This document shows positions 8,533 through 17,463 of a stretch of 64,000 nt of DNA, in pieces; the first letter of the stretch is position 1; each line of letters starts with the position of its first letter. Both the position numbers and the translations under genes were made by a program. The notes under the pieces are model-generated. The model did not search any database and was not told the DNA's origin. It was given only the letters and a program-made list of their open reading frames with translations. Source of the stretch: Herminiimonas arsenitoxidans (GTDB lineage Bacteria > Pseudomonadota > Gammaproteobacteria > Burkholderiales > Burkholderiaceae_D); NCBI RefSeq assembly GCF_900130075.1, contig NZ_LT671418.1, positions 372,001 through 436,000 of the forward strand. The letters are read 5' to 3'.

Positions 8533-9560
8533 GCGCCTCGCTTTATCCATGGCAGGAATCGTCCTGGCAGCAGTTGCAGCAACTGCGCGAGCGCTTGCCG
8601 CACGCGATTCTGTTTCATGGTGCAGAAGGCATAGGCAAGACCGCATTCGCTGACGCCTTTGCGCAATCACTGCTGTGTGAAACACCTGCAGCCGATGGTC
8701 ATGCTTGCGGTACATGCGATGCCTGCGGCTGGTTTACACAATACAGTCATCCAGATTATCGCCGTGTGCGTCCTGAAATTCTGGACGATGGCGAAGGTGC
8801 AGAGAGCGAGGAAGCAGAAGGCGAGTCGAAAAAAGCCAAAGCGACCAAGGCCCCATCGAAAGAAATCAAGATCGATCAAATCCGCGCGCTGGCCGATTTC
8901 ATGAATATCTCTACGCATCGTTCCGGCATGCGTGTGATCGTGCTGTATCCGGCCGAGGTGTTGAACACCGCAGCAGCGAACTCCTTGCTGAAAATGCTGG
9001 AAGAGCCGCCGCCGCAAACGATGTTTCTGTTGGTGAGTAATAGTCTGGATCGCTTGTTGCCAACGATCTTGTCGCGCTGCCGTAAATTTGCATTGGCCAT
9101 GCCGAGCAAGGAAGAAGCCTTGCAATGGTTGAAGACACAGCAAGTCAGTGACGCAGACGGTTGGCTGGCGGAGCAGGGTGGCGCGCCGCTGGCAGCATTT
9201 GAAGCTTCACAAGCCGGTGCGCGCGAGACAATGGATGATTTCTTGCGGCAGTTGGCGCAGCCCGGTGTTGATGGCGCATTGAAGGCGGCGGATCGCTTGC
9301 AAAAAACACCAGTCCCAGAATTAGTCGCGTGGTTGCAACGGTGGTTGTATGACGTGCTTTCCGTCAAACTTTCCGGCACAATCCGTTACTACCCGCGTTA
9401 CAAAAAAGAGTTGGACGCGCTCGCACAACGTGTTGATACCGGCGCATTGTTGCAGGAGATCAAGGCAGTCAACGACAGACGTGCAATTGCCGAGCATCCT
9501 TTGGCACCCAAGCTCTTTATCGAAGACATGTTGCTGGAATATTCGACGATTTTTTCCTGA
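8529..9560 (+). CDS. holB: DNA polymerase III delta' subunit
   Basis: Clamp-loader subunit delta' of the replicative polymerase. The 343-residue AAA+ protein has GAEGIGKT (Walker-A-like) near residue 30, a zinc module of four Cys (CETP...CGTCDAC) near residues 50-70, and [11 protein letters not shown] typical of delta'. A TTG start overlapping the tmk stop is the only position consistent with the N-terminal YPWQ motif. A low-complexity acidic/lysine-rich insertion lies near residues 95-117, between the zinc module and the conserved IDQIR segment. It belongs to the mltG-tmk-holB-pilZ run. Confidence 0.93.
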   Translation: MSASLYPWQESSWQQLQQLRERLPHAILFHGAEGIGKTAFADAFAQSLLCETPAADGHACGTCDACGWFTQYSHPDYRRVRPEILDDGEGAESEEAEGESKKAKATKAPSKEIKIDQIRALADFMNISTHRSGMRVIVLYPAEVLNTAAANSLLKMLEEPPPQTMFLLVSNSLDRLLPTILSRCRKFALAMPSKEEALQWLKTQQVSDADGWLAEQGGAPLAAFEASQAGARETMDDFLRQLAQPGVDGALKAADRLQKTPVPELVAWLQRWLYDVLSVKLSGTIRYYPRYKKELDALAQRVDTGALLQEIKAVNDRRAIAEHPLAPKLFIEDMLLEYSTIFS

Positions 9561-9570
9561 AAGGTGTGTG

Positions 9571-9948
9571 ATGGCAAATAACCCGCTTGCAACAGGAAGC
9601 CCCGTCGTCGGCAGACCGTCGGTCCTGTCCTTGCCGATCAAGGAAAAATCCGCGTTGTACGCCGCCTATATTCCCTTTCTCGCGAATGGCGGCATCTTCG
9701 TTCCATCGACCAAGTCGTACAAGATAGGTGACGAAATCTATCTAATCCTGACCTTGATGGACGATCCAACCAAATATCCAATCGCCGGCAAGATTGCGTG
9801 GATTACGCCGGCCGGCGCGAATAACAACAAGGCGCAAGGCATAGGTGTACAGTTTTCCGCGGATGAGAGCGGCCAGCGCATCAAGCAACGGATAGAAGAG
9901 TTGCTGGGCGCAGCACTTGGCTCTTCGCGCGCTACACATACGCTGTAA
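9571..9948 (+). CDS. pilZ: PilZ domain protein (PilZ-like, type IV pilus associated)
   Basis: A 125-residue PilZ-domain protein. Position after holB and sequence (NGGIFVPSTKSYKIGDEI, then GKIAWITPAG and QGIGVQFS) match the pilus-biogenesis PilZ subgroup found next to holB in Pseudomonas, Xanthomonas and Burkholderiales. The canonical RxxxR c-di-GMP motif is not evident at the N-terminus, which agrees with that subgroup being poor c-di-GMP binders. ATG at 9571 has AAGGTGTG just upstream; a longer frame upstream overlaps holB and is spurious. Confidence 0.88.
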   Translation: MANNPLATGSPVVGRPSVLSLPIKEKSALYAAYIPFLANGGIFVPSTKSYKIGDEIYLILTLMDDPTKYPIAGKIAWITPAGANNNKAQGIGVQFSADESGQRIKQRIEELLGAALGSSRATHTL

Positions 9949-9954
9949 GCAGCA

Positions 9955-9974
9955 GGAGTGCTGATTGGCACTCC
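9955..9974 (+). terminator. weak hairpin after pilZ
   Basis: Seven-bp stem GGAGTGC / GCACTCC with a 6-nt loop, 7 bp after the pilZ stop. There is no U run, so at best a weak terminator or mRNA-stabilising hairpin. Confidence 0.3.
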
Positions 9975-10082
9975 CCATTCATCTGCACTGCCTTGTTAGG
10001 CGATAGCCTGATTCTCCACGGTAAGCCTTATTCGCGCCGACCATCGCAGTAAAACGGCTAGGCGCGTACAATTCTGCCTACT

Positions 10083-10862
10083 ATGTATATCGATTCCCAC
10101 TGTCACATCAATTTCCCCGAACTGGCTGCGCGCATGCCAGAGATTCTTGGCAAGATGGCCGAGAATAAAGTCAGCCACGCTTTATGCGTTTCAGTTGATC
10201 TTCCAGACTTTCCCAGCGTCCTGGAACTGGCAGAACGCTATCCCAACATTTACGCATCGGTTGGTGTCCACCCAGATTATGAAGATACGCCGGAGCCATC
10301 GGTCGATGATTTGATCCGTTTATCCGATCATTCGAAAATCGTCGCCATAGGTGAGACTGGTCTGGATTATTACCGTCTGGAAGGTGATCTGGAATGGCAG
10401 CGCGAGCGATTTCGTCGCCATATCCGCGCTTCGCGTGCGACCGGCAAGCCCTTGATCATTCATACCCGTGCCGCATCCGAAGATACGATACGCATCATGC
10501 GTGAAGAAGGTGCCGGTACAGATGCCGGTGGTGCGGCTGGTGTCATGCACTGCTTTACTGAGTCGCTGGAAGTGGCGAAGGCTGCGATGGAAATGGGTTT
10601 TTATATTTCCTTCTCCGGCATCGTGACTTTCAAGAGCGCGAAGGATTTGCAGGCGGTTGCGCGTGAAGTGCCATTGGAGCAAATGCTGATCGAAACTGAC
10701 TCACCTTATCTGGCTCCGGTGCCGCATCGCGGCAAGGTGAACGAGCCGGGTTTTGTCTGCCATGTCGCTGAATATCTGGCGACGCTGAAAGGTGTTCCGG
10801 TGGAACAGATTGCGCAGCAGACGACGGATAATTTCTTCAATTTATTCAAGATCGCAAGGTGA
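10083..10862 (+). CDS. TatD family metal-dependent hydrolase
   Basis: A 259-residue TIM-barrel hydrolase of the TatD/YcfH family, probably a metal-dependent 3'-5' DNase or related phosphohydrolase in the cytoplasm. Seen: the metal motif IDSHCHIN at residues 3-10, GETGLDYYR, IIHTRAA, VMHCFTES and ETDSPYLAP, all in family order. YcfH-type genes commonly follow holB/pilZ. The downstream ankyrin gene starts 4 bp after the stop, so they are likely cotranscribed. Confidence 0.93.
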   Translation: MYIDSHCHINFPELAARMPEILGKMAENKVSHALCVSVDLPDFPSVLELAERYPNIYASVGVHPDYEDTPEPSVDDLIRLSDHSKIVAIGETGLDYYRLEGDLEWQRERFRRHIRASRATGKPLIIHTRAASEDTIRIMREEGAGTDAGGAAGVMHCFTESLEVAKAAMEMGFYISFSGIVTFKSAKDLQAVAREVPLEQMLIETDSPYLAPVPHRGKVNEPGFVCHVAEYLATLKGVPVEQIAQQTTDNFFNLFKIAR

Positions 10863-10866
10863 AGCC

Positions 10867-11565
10867 ATGCTGAACGTAAAACTGAATCACAGTTTGATGT
10901 CGCCTATGCGTCGCCTAGCTTGCGGCGTGTTGATGATCGCTGCTGTGATGGCACTGTCGCCGCAGCTTGCACATGCTGGTGCGTACGATGATTATTTTCG
11001 TGCGGTGAAGATTGATAATCCTTCAGAAATATCTTCCTTGCTAAAGCGCGGCTTTGACCCGAATACGATAGAAGAAGAGCGCGGCGATACTGGTTTGATT
11101 CTGGCCATGCGTGAGAATTCGATGAAGGTCTTTCCCTTGCTATTGAATGCAAGTGGTATCGATCTGGATGCGCAATCGAGAGATGGCGATACTGCATTGA
11201 TGATCGCGGCCTTCAAGGCCAACAAGCCTGCTGTGGAGGCATTGCTGGCGAAAGGTGCTGCGGTCAATAAGGATGGCTGGGCGCCATTGCATTATGCGGC
11301 TGCCGGTGGTGATAGCGAGATTGTGCAACTGTTGATCAAAAAATCGGCCGCCTTGGATACCTTATCGCCGAATAAGACGACACCGATGATGATGGCAGCA
11401 CGCGGTGGTTATATTTTCATTGTGAAAGCCTTGCTTGATGCCGGAGCAGACGCCACGCTGAAGAACGATGCAGGGATGACGGCGATTGATTTTGCCAAGC
11501 AGAATGGCAGCACCGATATAGTGGAAGGCTTGACCTATCGCTTGAAGAAGGCTGGCAAGCTGTAA
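10867..11565 (+). CDS. secreted ankyrin-repeat protein
   Basis: A 232-residue protein with an N-terminal signal peptide (hydrophobic stretch near residues 17-35 ending PQLAHAGA) and about five ankyrin repeats. Repeat cores include GDTALMIAAFKANKPAVEALLAKGA, cited here only by its GDTALMIAA start, then WAPLHYAAAGGDSEIVQLL and TPMMMAARGGYIFIVKALLD. Ankyrin repeats bind proteins; the partner is unknown, and the place of action should be the periplasm. ATG at 10867 follows AAGGTGAAGCC. It directly follows tatD, an arrangement seen in Burkholderiales, and ends at a strong terminator. Confidence 0.88.
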   Translation: MLNVKLNHSLMSPMRRLACGVLMIAAVMALSPQLAHAGAYDDYFRAVKIDNPSEISSLLKRGFDPNTIEEERGDTGLILAMRENSMKVFPLLLNASGIDLDAQSRDGDTALMIAAFKANKPAVEALLAKGAAVNKDGWAPLHYAAAGGDSEIVQLLIKKSAALDTLSPNKTTPMMMAARGGYIFIVKALLDAGADATLKNDAGMTAIDFAKQNGSTDIVEGLTYRLKKAGKL

Positions 11566-11585
11566 CTGAGCAAGTTGAACTCATA

Positions 11586-11627
11586 AAAAAAGCGTCGTTT
11601 CAGATTGAACTGAAACGACGCTTTTTT
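11586..11627. terminator. bidirectional terminator between ankyrin gene and moeA
   Basis: An 18-bp perfect stem with 6-nt loop, flanked by A7 on the left and T6 on the right, sits between the convergent ankyrin gene and moeA and serves both. Confidence 0.92.
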
Positions 11628-11653
11628 AATTCTATGAGCTGAAATTTTTTAGC

Positions 11654-13033
11654 TCAAATCAATCCGTCAAACAAAATCACATCGACCAGATCGCCGGCTT
11701 TGACTTCAGAGCGGTCATGTTCCAGTACGACCATGCAGTTAGCCTCTGACATCGAACGCAATACGCCGGAACCTTGCGAGCCAGTCGTGCGCACTTCTTG
11801 TATGCCATCGCTGTTGCGGCTCAAAATCCCGCGTTGATATTCGGTACGGCCAGGGCGTTTGCGGATTGCAGCCTTCGATACGACGCGAAGCAAAGGTGGC
11901 GGTTCTACTGCCGAGGCACCCATCATGTGCAGCAAAGCTTGGCGCGCGAGGAAGTAAAAAGTCACCATCACGGCAACCGGATTGCCGGGCAAGCCGAACA
12001 GATAAGCTTCTTTGCCATGCGATGAAATTTTTCCGAAAGCCATAGGGCGACCTGGGCGCATGCCTATTTTCCAGAATGTGACGTCGCCTAATTCAGCCAT
12101 CATTTGCTTGGTGTAATCTGCAGCACCGACCGAGACGCCGCCGGAAGTGATGATGGCATCGGCGTTTTCGCAAGCGGTGCGGAACGCGGCTTCCAGCGCA
12201 GCCGGATCATCCTTGATCACGCCCATATCGACGATGTCACAACCCAGACGCGTCAGCATGCCGTACAAGGTGTAGCGATTGCTATCGTAGACGCAGCCTT
12301 CATCCAGCGTTTCGCCGATGGAACGCAGTTCATCGCCGGTCGAGAAGAATGCAACGCGCAAGCGACGTTGCACTGGCACTTCGCCTATGCCGAGCGAAGC
12401 GAGCAAGCCGAGATCGGCAGGGCGGAGGATTTTTCCTTTTTGCAGTGCAGGTGTGCCGACTGCCAAGTCTTCGCCTTTGAGACGGCGATTGTCGCCGGTG
12501 CGTACGGTGCCGGCGGGTACGGTGACGCCAGTTTCACTTTCGTCACGGGTGAATTCTTGCGGAATGACGGTATCGCACTCAACCGGCATGACGGCACCGG
12601 TCATGATGCGTATGCATTCGCCGCTGTTGACTTGGCCTTCATAAGCGCGACCAGCATAGGCGGTGCCGACTATCTTCAGGCTCAGGTCTTTATCTTTGCT
12701 TAAATCGCTGCCGCGTAAAGCGTAGCCATCCATCGCCGAATTGTCGTGCGAAGGGACATTGATAGACGAGACGATGTCGGTTGCCAGCACGCGATCCAGT
12801 GCACTGCGGATCGCGACTTTTTCCACTGCATTGATAGGCTGGATGAATTGACGAATGATGGTTTGCGCATCCGGCACTGGCAACGCATCAGGGTCGTAAT
12901 CCGACAGGCAGCTGATGACATTGGAGAGCGTTGCTGGCGGAGGATTGCTGTCGGCAGGATTATCGTTGGACATGGGCTCGTCTAAATCGGAAAGTGCGGC
13001 ATCGCGCAGAATGTGTGAATAGCGCAGATTCAT
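11654..13033 (-). CDS. moeA: molybdopterin molybdenumtransferase MoeA
   Basis: Inserts molybdate (or tungstate) into adenylylated molybdopterin, the last common step of Moco synthesis. The 459-residue protein has NSAMDGYALR near residue 100, the MPT-binding TGAVMP and TSGGVSVGAADYTK, and FGLPGNPVAVMVTF in domain 3. Length is slightly above the roughly 410 of E. coli MoeA because of an N-terminal extension of about 50 residues; an in-frame ATG at residue 21 is an alternative start. The start ATG shares its A with the mobA TAA stop, so translation is coupled. Part of moaA-mobA-moeA, divergent from the formate dehydrogenase locus it presumably serves. Confidence 0.95.
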   Translation of the reverse strand: MNLRYSHILRDAALSDLDEPMSNDNPADSNPPPATLSNVISCLSDYDPDALPVPDAQTIIRQFIQPINAVEKVAIRSALDRVLATDIVSSINVPSHDNSAMDGYALRGSDLSKDKDLSLKIVGTAYAGRAYEGQVNSGECIRIMTGAVMPVECDTVIPQEFTRDESETGVTVPAGTVRTGDNRRLKGEDLAVGTPALQKGKILRPADLGLLASLGIGEVPVQRRLRVAFFSTGDELRSIGETLDEGCVYDSNRYTLYGMLTRLGCDIVDMGVIKDDPAALEAAFRTACENADAIITSGGVSVGAADYTKQMMAELGDVTFWKIGMRPGRPMAFGKISSHGKEAYLFGLPGNPVAVMVTFYFLARQALLHMMGASAVEPPPLLRVVSKAAIRKRPGRTEYQRGILSRNSDGIQEVRTTGSQGSGVLRSMSEANCMVVLEHDRSEVKAGDLVDVILFDGLI

Positions 13034-13629
13034 TATGCAGTGGTCTCGTATTTACGCAGATCGTCCAGCGTATTGATGTTGCGGAAGGCATCTTCATCGT
13101 CGAAATGAACTTCAGCTACTGTGAGCGATGAATACCATTTGTCGAATTTGCGTCCGCCTTCTTGCAGATATAGCGTCAGGTGCGGCAACAAGGATGCCTT
13201 CACCAGACAAAATACCGGATGCGCTTGTCGTGTTTCTCCTTCGCCTGTGACGGCAACGGCTAGATCGGCGTTCTTTTCTTCCAATCCGGCGGCAAGACGT
13301 GCCACCAGATCCTTGGGCAGGAAGGGTGAATCGCAAGGTGCGGTGACCAGATAATCTGTTTCGCAATGGATCAAGCCTGTTTGCAAACCTGCCAGCGGGC
13401 CGGCAAATCCTTGCATTTCATCTTGCCAGACAGGTACACCGAAGCCTTCATACGGCGCGATATTCTGATTGGCGTTGATCATGATGTAGCCGACTTGCGG
13501 CGACAGGCGCATCAACACGTGCAAAGCCATGGGCGCGTCACGGAAGAGCTGCAGGCCTTTATCAACAGTGCCCATACGGGTGCCACGTCCGCCTGCGAGT
13601 ATGAGGCCGGTAATCTGACTGGTATCCAT
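13033..13629 (-). CDS. mobA: molybdenum cofactor guanylyltransferase MobA
   Basis: Adds GMP from GTP to Mo-molybdopterin, giving the bis-MGD cofactor used by formate dehydrogenase and other DMSO-reductase-family enzymes. The 198-residue protein shows the nucleotidyltransferase signature LILAGGRGTRMGTVDKGL at residues 9-26, with GFAGPLAGLQTGL and APCDSPFLP in the expected places. It lies 40 bp after moaA and overlaps moeA by one base. A MobA next to a bis-MGD enzyme cluster is a strong functional fit. Confidence 0.95.
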   Translation of the reverse strand: MDTSQITGLILAGGRGTRMGTVDKGLQLFRDAPMALHVLMRLSPQVGYIMINANQNIAPYEGFGVPVWQDEMQGFAGPLAGLQTGLIHCETDYLVTAPCDSPFLPKDLVARLAAGLEEKNADLAVAVTGEGETRQAHPVFCLVKASLLPHLTLYLQEGGRKFDKWYSSLTVAEVHFDDEDAFRNINTLDDLRKYETTA

Positions 13630-13669
13630 GTTGTTAGGTTTATCCGATATCAGTTGAATGGGTGCTTGA

Positions 13670-14782
13670 TTAGCCGCCGATGTAAGACATCTCGACTTTG
13701 CGTTCAGTCTTCAGGCCATCTGTCTTGGCGGTACGCAATTCGGAATAGCGATCATCGCGTGCGCGCCAGATGTGGGCAATCGCGGTAGAGATTTCTTCAT
13801 CGGTATTGCCACCACGCATTAATGCACGCAAGTCGTGGCCGCCGGTCGCGAACAGGCAAGTGTATAACTTGCCTTCAGTCGATAGACGTGCACGGCTGCA
13901 GTCGCTGCAGAACGCTTGCGTCACGCTGGAGATCACGCCGATCTCACCGCCGCCATCGACATAGCGCCAACGATCTGCCGTTTCGCCGGTGTAGTTCGGT
14001 GCGATGGGTTGCAATGGCATGTCGGCTTCGATACGACGTACGACTTCGGAGGAAGGGATGACTTCGTCCATCTTCCAACCATTGGATGCACCGACGTCCA
14101 TGTATTCGATGAAGCGCAGTATGTATGGTGTGCCTTTGAAATGGCGCGCCATCGGCACGATTTCCTGATCGTTCATGCCGCCCTTGACGACCATATTGAT
14201 CTTGATCGGGCCGAGACCGACGCGATGGGCTTCTTCTATACCTTCCAGTACATCGGATACGGCGAAGTCGACGTCGTTCATCTTTTTAAAGACTTTGTCG
14301 TCCAGCGCATCCAGCGAAACGGTAACGCGTTTCAAGCCGGCATCCTTCAAAGCCTGTGCCTTACGAGCGAGCAAAGCGCCATTGGTGGTCAAGGTCAGGT
14401 CAAGCTCGCGGCCATCAGGTGTGCGCAGAGCGCTCAGCATGGCAATCAGCTTTTCAACATTCTTGCGCAGTAGTGGCTCACCACCAGTCAGGCGGATTTT
14501 TTCCACACCATGAGCGACGAACAGTGAAGTAATGCGGGTGATTTCTTCAAACGAGAGCAGGGAGCTTTGCGGCAGAAATGCGTAATCTTTGTCGAACACT
14601 TCTTTCGGCATGCAATAAACGCAACGAAAATTGCAACGATCCGTGATCGAAATACGCAAATCTTGCAAAGGACGCGCGCGCGTATCCGCCAGCAAGCCGG
14701 TAGGTGCTTCAAGGCGTGCAGGAATGACCGGTATCCTGTTGAGATAGCGAAGGTCAGCGAGCGGAATGATTTTTTCAGTCAT
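13670..14782 (-). CDS. moaA: GTP 3',8-cyclase MoaA
   Basis: Radical SAM enzyme for the first step of Moco synthesis, converting GTP to 3',8-cyclo-GTP. The 370-residue protein has the SAM cluster motif CNFRCVYC (Cys 50, 54, 57), [10 protein letters not shown], and the second C-terminal cluster [11 protein letters not shown] plus a later Cys in KLYTCLF. It ends in SYIGG, the C-terminal Gly-Gly needed in known MoaA proteins. First gene of the moaA-mobA-moeA operon; the promoter should lie in 14783-14996, shared with the divergent mrp. Confidence 0.96.
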   Translation of the reverse strand: MTEKIIPLADLRYLNRIPVIPARLEAPTGLLADTRARPLQDLRISITDRCNFRCVYCMPKEVFDKDYAFLPQSSLLSFEEITRITSLFVAHGVEKIRLTGGEPLLRKNVEKLIAMLSALRTPDGRELDLTLTTNGALLARKAQALKDAGLKRVTVSLDALDDKVFKKMNDVDFAVSDVLEGIEEAHRVGLGPIKINMVVKGGMNDQEIVPMARHFKGTPYILRFIEYMDVGASNGWKMDEVIPSSEVVRRIEADMPLQPIAPNYTGETADRWRYVDGGGEIGVISSVTQAFCSDCSRARLSTEGKLYTCLFATGGHDLRALMRGGNTDEEISTAIAHIWRARDDRYSELRTAKTDGLKTERKVEMSYIGG

Positions 14783-14996
14783 GGCAAAAATGGTCTAAGT
14801 ACGCCATTGTAAGTCGTTCACGCATGGCGTGTCGAATTGGTACTGGCTGTTTGCCCGGATTTCTATCTATGTAAATGGTGCCGAAATCCTGTTTTCGCAA
14901 GTGGAAAGATGGAAAATATGGCAATGCTTGTCAGCAAGTCATCAGCATGGCGCATGCAATTAGTTTAGACTTGCGCTATCAAATTCGGGAGAACCA

Positions 14997-16085
14997 ATGA
15001 GTATTACGATTGAAGCAGTCAAAGAAGCATTGACCGGGGTAATCGACCCAAACACGGGCAAAGATCTGGTCAGCAGCCGTTCTGCAAAAAACATCCAAAT
15101 CAACGGCAATAACGTCATATTCGATGTGGAGCTTGGTTATCCGGCTAAAAGTCAGATCGACGGCATCCGCAAGGCATCGATTGCTGCGGTTCGCACTATT
15201 GAAGGTATGGGCAGCGTCACCGCCAATGTCTACTCCAAAATCGTCGCACACTCGGCACAGCGTGGCGTGAAGCTGTTGGCCAATGTCAAAAATATCATTG
15301 CAGTCGCGTCCGGTAAGGGTGGCGTCGGCAAATCCACTACTTCAGTCAATCTGGCGTTGGCGCTGGCGGCTGAAGGTGCGCAAGTCGGTATTCTCGATGC
15401 AGATATCTATGGCCCGTCACAACCGATGATGATGGGTATTTCCGGTCGTCCGGAAACGATGGATGGCAAAACCATGGAGCCGATGGAGAACTACGGTTTG
15501 CAGGTGTCAAGTATCGGTTTCATGATCGATCCGGATGAACCTATGGTGTGGCGCGGTCCTATCGTCACGCAAGCCTTGACGCAATTGCTGGAACAAACCA
15601 ACTGGCGCGATCTGGATTATTTGATCGTCGATATGCCGCCAGGTACCGGCGATATTCAATTGACGATGTCACAAAAAGTGCCTGTCACCGGCGCAGTCAT
15701 TGTGACGACGCCACAAGATATCGCCTTGCTGGATGCGCGCAAAGGTTTGAAGATGTTTGAGAAAGTCGGTATTCCGATTCTCGGTATTGTGGAAAACATG
15801 AGCACGCATATCTGTTCCAACTGCGGTCATGCTGAAGCAATCTTCGGTGAAGGTGGCGGCGAGAAAATGTGCGGCGAATACGGCGTGGATTTCCTCGGTG
15901 CATTGCCACTGACTATGTCGATCCGTCAGCAGGCAGATTCCGGCAAGCCGACTGTGGTTGCCGATCCTGATGGTCCTATCTCGGTTATCTACAAACAGAT
16001 CGCTCGCAAGATCGCGATCAAGGTTGCAGAAAAGGCGAAGGATATGTCGTCCAAGTTCCCAACGATCGTAGTCAAGAACGATTAA
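14997..16085 (+). CDS. apbC: Mrp/ApbC family iron-sulfur carrier ATPase
   Basis: P-loop NTPase that binds and transfers Fe-S clusters. The 362-residue protein has an N-terminal MIP18/DUF59-like domain (residues 1-90), the deviant Walker A GKGGVGKST near residues 106-114, VDMPPGTGD, and a C-terminal CSNCGH Cys pair near residue 273 that holds the bridging cluster. A GGGAG site precedes the ATG by a few bases. Between the Moco operon and the Fe-S-rich formate dehydrogenase cluster, it is well placed to supply clusters, though Mrp is usually a general factor (in many Proteobacteria next to metG). Confidence 0.93.
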   Translation: MSITIEAVKEALTGVIDPNTGKDLVSSRSAKNIQINGNNVIFDVELGYPAKSQIDGIRKASIAAVRTIEGMGSVTANVYSKIVAHSAQRGVKLLANVKNIIAVASGKGGVGKSTTSVNLALALAAEGAQVGILDADIYGPSQPMMMGISGRPETMDGKTMEPMENYGLQVSSIGFMIDPDEPMVWRGPIVTQALTQLLEQTNWRDLDYLIVDMPPGTGDIQLTMSQKVPVTGAVIVTTPQDIALLDARKGLKMFEKVGIPILGIVENMSTHICSNCGHAEAIFGEGGGEKMCGEYGVDFLGALPLTMSIRQQADSGKPTVVADPDGPISVIYKQIARKIAIKVAEKAKDMSSKFPTIVVKND

Positions 16086-16103
16086 TTTTTTCATTTTCCT
16101 TGC

Positions 16104-16117
16104 TTGATGCTCATCAA
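16104..16117. promoter_or_regulatory. consensus FNR/ANR-type box
   Basis: TTGAT-GCTC-ATCAA matches the FNR consensus TTGATnnnnATCAA at every fixed position. It lies 19 bp after the mrp stop and about 180 bp before DUF3305, the first gene of the formate dehydrogenase run. If it activates from about -41.5, transcription would begin near 16152. The wider palindrome CTTGATG-CT-CATCAAG could alternatively be part of an mrp terminator. Confidence 0.6.
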
Positions 16118-16156
16118 GTTTCAAGGTATGGTTGTTTCGAAGTAAGTTTCTCTACG

Positions 16157-16180
16157 CGTGAGCATCAAGATGCTCACGCA
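16157..16180 (+). other. stable hairpin upstream of the formate dehydrogenase operon
   Basis: An 11-bp perfect stem GCGTGAGCATC / GATGCTCACGC has a 2-nt AA loop (or 4 nt with fraying) and no following U run. It would sit at the 5' end of a transcript started under the FNR-type box, or could act as an mrp 3' hairpin. Confidence 0.5.
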
Positions 16181-16297
16181 GTTTACTCATCGTTAAATTC
16201 CGTGATTGAAGTCTGATCCGGTTTGCAATTTCGGCGCAGAATAGTACTGCGTCCCAATCGTCACAACGACAGGCAGAATATGCCGCAATGAGGAAAC

Positions 16298-16816
16298 ATG
16301 GAGACAGAAGCAATCCGCGTTGGCGTCATCATGCAGCGCACACCACTTTCCAATCGGTGGCAACCGTTTCAATGGCTTCCCATTGAAGTTGTCGGAGATG
16401 TCGGCTCGTCACATGACGCGCCGCATTGTCTGCGCAATGATCCTTTAGATACGAGCTGGTTATTCGGCGGTATCGAAGTCAAATTATTCAGTAGTGAAGC
16501 AGAGGGATATTTCCTCAATATCAGTGCGCCTGAGCCTTGCTGGTTCATCATGTGGCGCATTGAAGAGCTTGATGGCGTCGAGTTGGCCGTCCCCAAATCG
16601 GTCACCTTGTCGTACAACGAAGCAGCGCGTTTGATGGATGGTGGAGAGCGGGTCGATACCTTGCCAGCCTCTGCCGATATCATCGAACGTCTAACCGAGT
16701 TTACGAACAATTACTATCATCCCGAGCCTAAACGTAAACACAAAAAACCATCATTTGAAGGCGGCGAAGGCGTCGATAAAATGGCGCGCGCCGAAGGTGA
16801 TACACATGGCGGCTGA
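16298..16816 (+). CDS. DUF3305 family protein
   Basis: A 172-residue cytoplasmic protein resembling the DUF3305 family, whose genes occur beside molybdenum formate dehydrogenases in Proteobacteria. Seen: a start METEAIRVGVIMQRTPLSNRW, then RWQPFQWLP and WFIMWRIEE, with a charged lysine-rich C-terminus. No catalytic motif is evident. It overlaps the next gene (DUF3306) by 11 bp, suggesting coupled translation and a joint role, plausibly maturation of the enzyme. Role is inferred from neighbourhood only. Confidence 0.8.
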   Translation: METEAIRVGVIMQRTPLSNRWQPFQWLPIEVVGDVGSSHDAPHCLRNDPLDTSWLFGGIEVKLFSSEAEGYFLNISAPEPCWFIMWRIEELDGVELAVPKSVTLSYNEAARLMDGGERVDTLPASADIIERLTEFTNNYYHPEPKRKHKKPSFEGGEGVDKMARAEGDTHGG

Positions 16817-17429
16817 AGATTTTTTTGCGCGTTGGGCCAAGAAAAAGTCCGACGCATCTGAAGAAGCAGAAACTACATCTGACAAAAATGCAGGCGCGGT
16901 TTTGCCTGCCTCTGATGCTGCGCATGAACCGATTGCTGCCGAGACTGCGGCCAAGCCACTCCCTACGCAAGAAGATGTTGAACATCTGACGCACGATTCA
17001 GATTATTCGGCGTTCATGGGGCAAGGCGTGGATGAGTCGGTAAAGCGTTCGGCCATGAAGAAATTATTCACGAATCCACACTTCAATGTGATGGATGGCT
17101 TGGATGTCTATATTGAGGATTACAGCAAGTTTGAAGCAATGACGCCAGCTTTCATTGCCACTCTCAGCCACGCCAAAGCATTGCTGGATCCGCTATCGCA
17201 GCTGCAATCGCCGTTCATGAATTTGCTGGAAGTGCCGAAGAAAGAAGAGTCGGCTGCCATCGATGCCGAACAGCCTGCACTGGATACTCCGCAAGAGGAT
17301 CAAGTACAAGCCATTGCATCGGAAGAGCCATCTTCCGATGGCGATGCAGAGCAAGACGATACTAAAAAACAAGAAAAAATCAGTACATCAAAGGAGCTCA
17401 ACGCATCATCTCGCGTTGAAGATATTTAA
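16806..17429 (+). CDS. DUF3306 family protein
   Basis: A 207-residue cytoplasmic protein resembling the DUF3306 family, paired with DUF3305. Seen: FFARWAKKKSDA at the N-terminus, the most conserved patch of the family, followed by an acidic/alanine-rich linker, a central helical block (FMGQGVDESVKRSAMKKLF, then PHFNVMDGLDVYIEDY), and a low-complexity acidic tail of about 60 residues. The central part is short and amphipathic, as in adaptor proteins. The start at 16806 overlaps DUF3305. The function is not known. Confidence 0.8.
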   Translation: MAAEDFFARWAKKKSDASEEAETTSDKNAGAVLPASDAAHEPIAAETAAKPLPTQEDVEHLTHDSDYSAFMGQGVDESVKRSAMKKLFTNPHFNVMDGLDVYIEDYSKFEAMTPAFIATLSHAKALLDPLSQLQSPFMNLLEVPKKEESAAIDAEQPALDTPQEDQVQAIASEEPSSDGDAEQDDTKKQEKISTSKELNASSRVEDI

Positions 17430-17463
17430 AGCAGTTTGTCCTAGCCAGCATAGAAGCCAGCCA

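Noticed and set aside
7654..8715. 353-codon minus-strand frame across mltG, tmk and holB
   Set aside because: It is antisense to three clearly recognised genes, has no motifs, and is a codon-bias shadow.
12104..12703. 199-codon plus-strand frame inside moeA
   Set aside because: It is antisense to a well-conserved MoeA with no recognisable domain.
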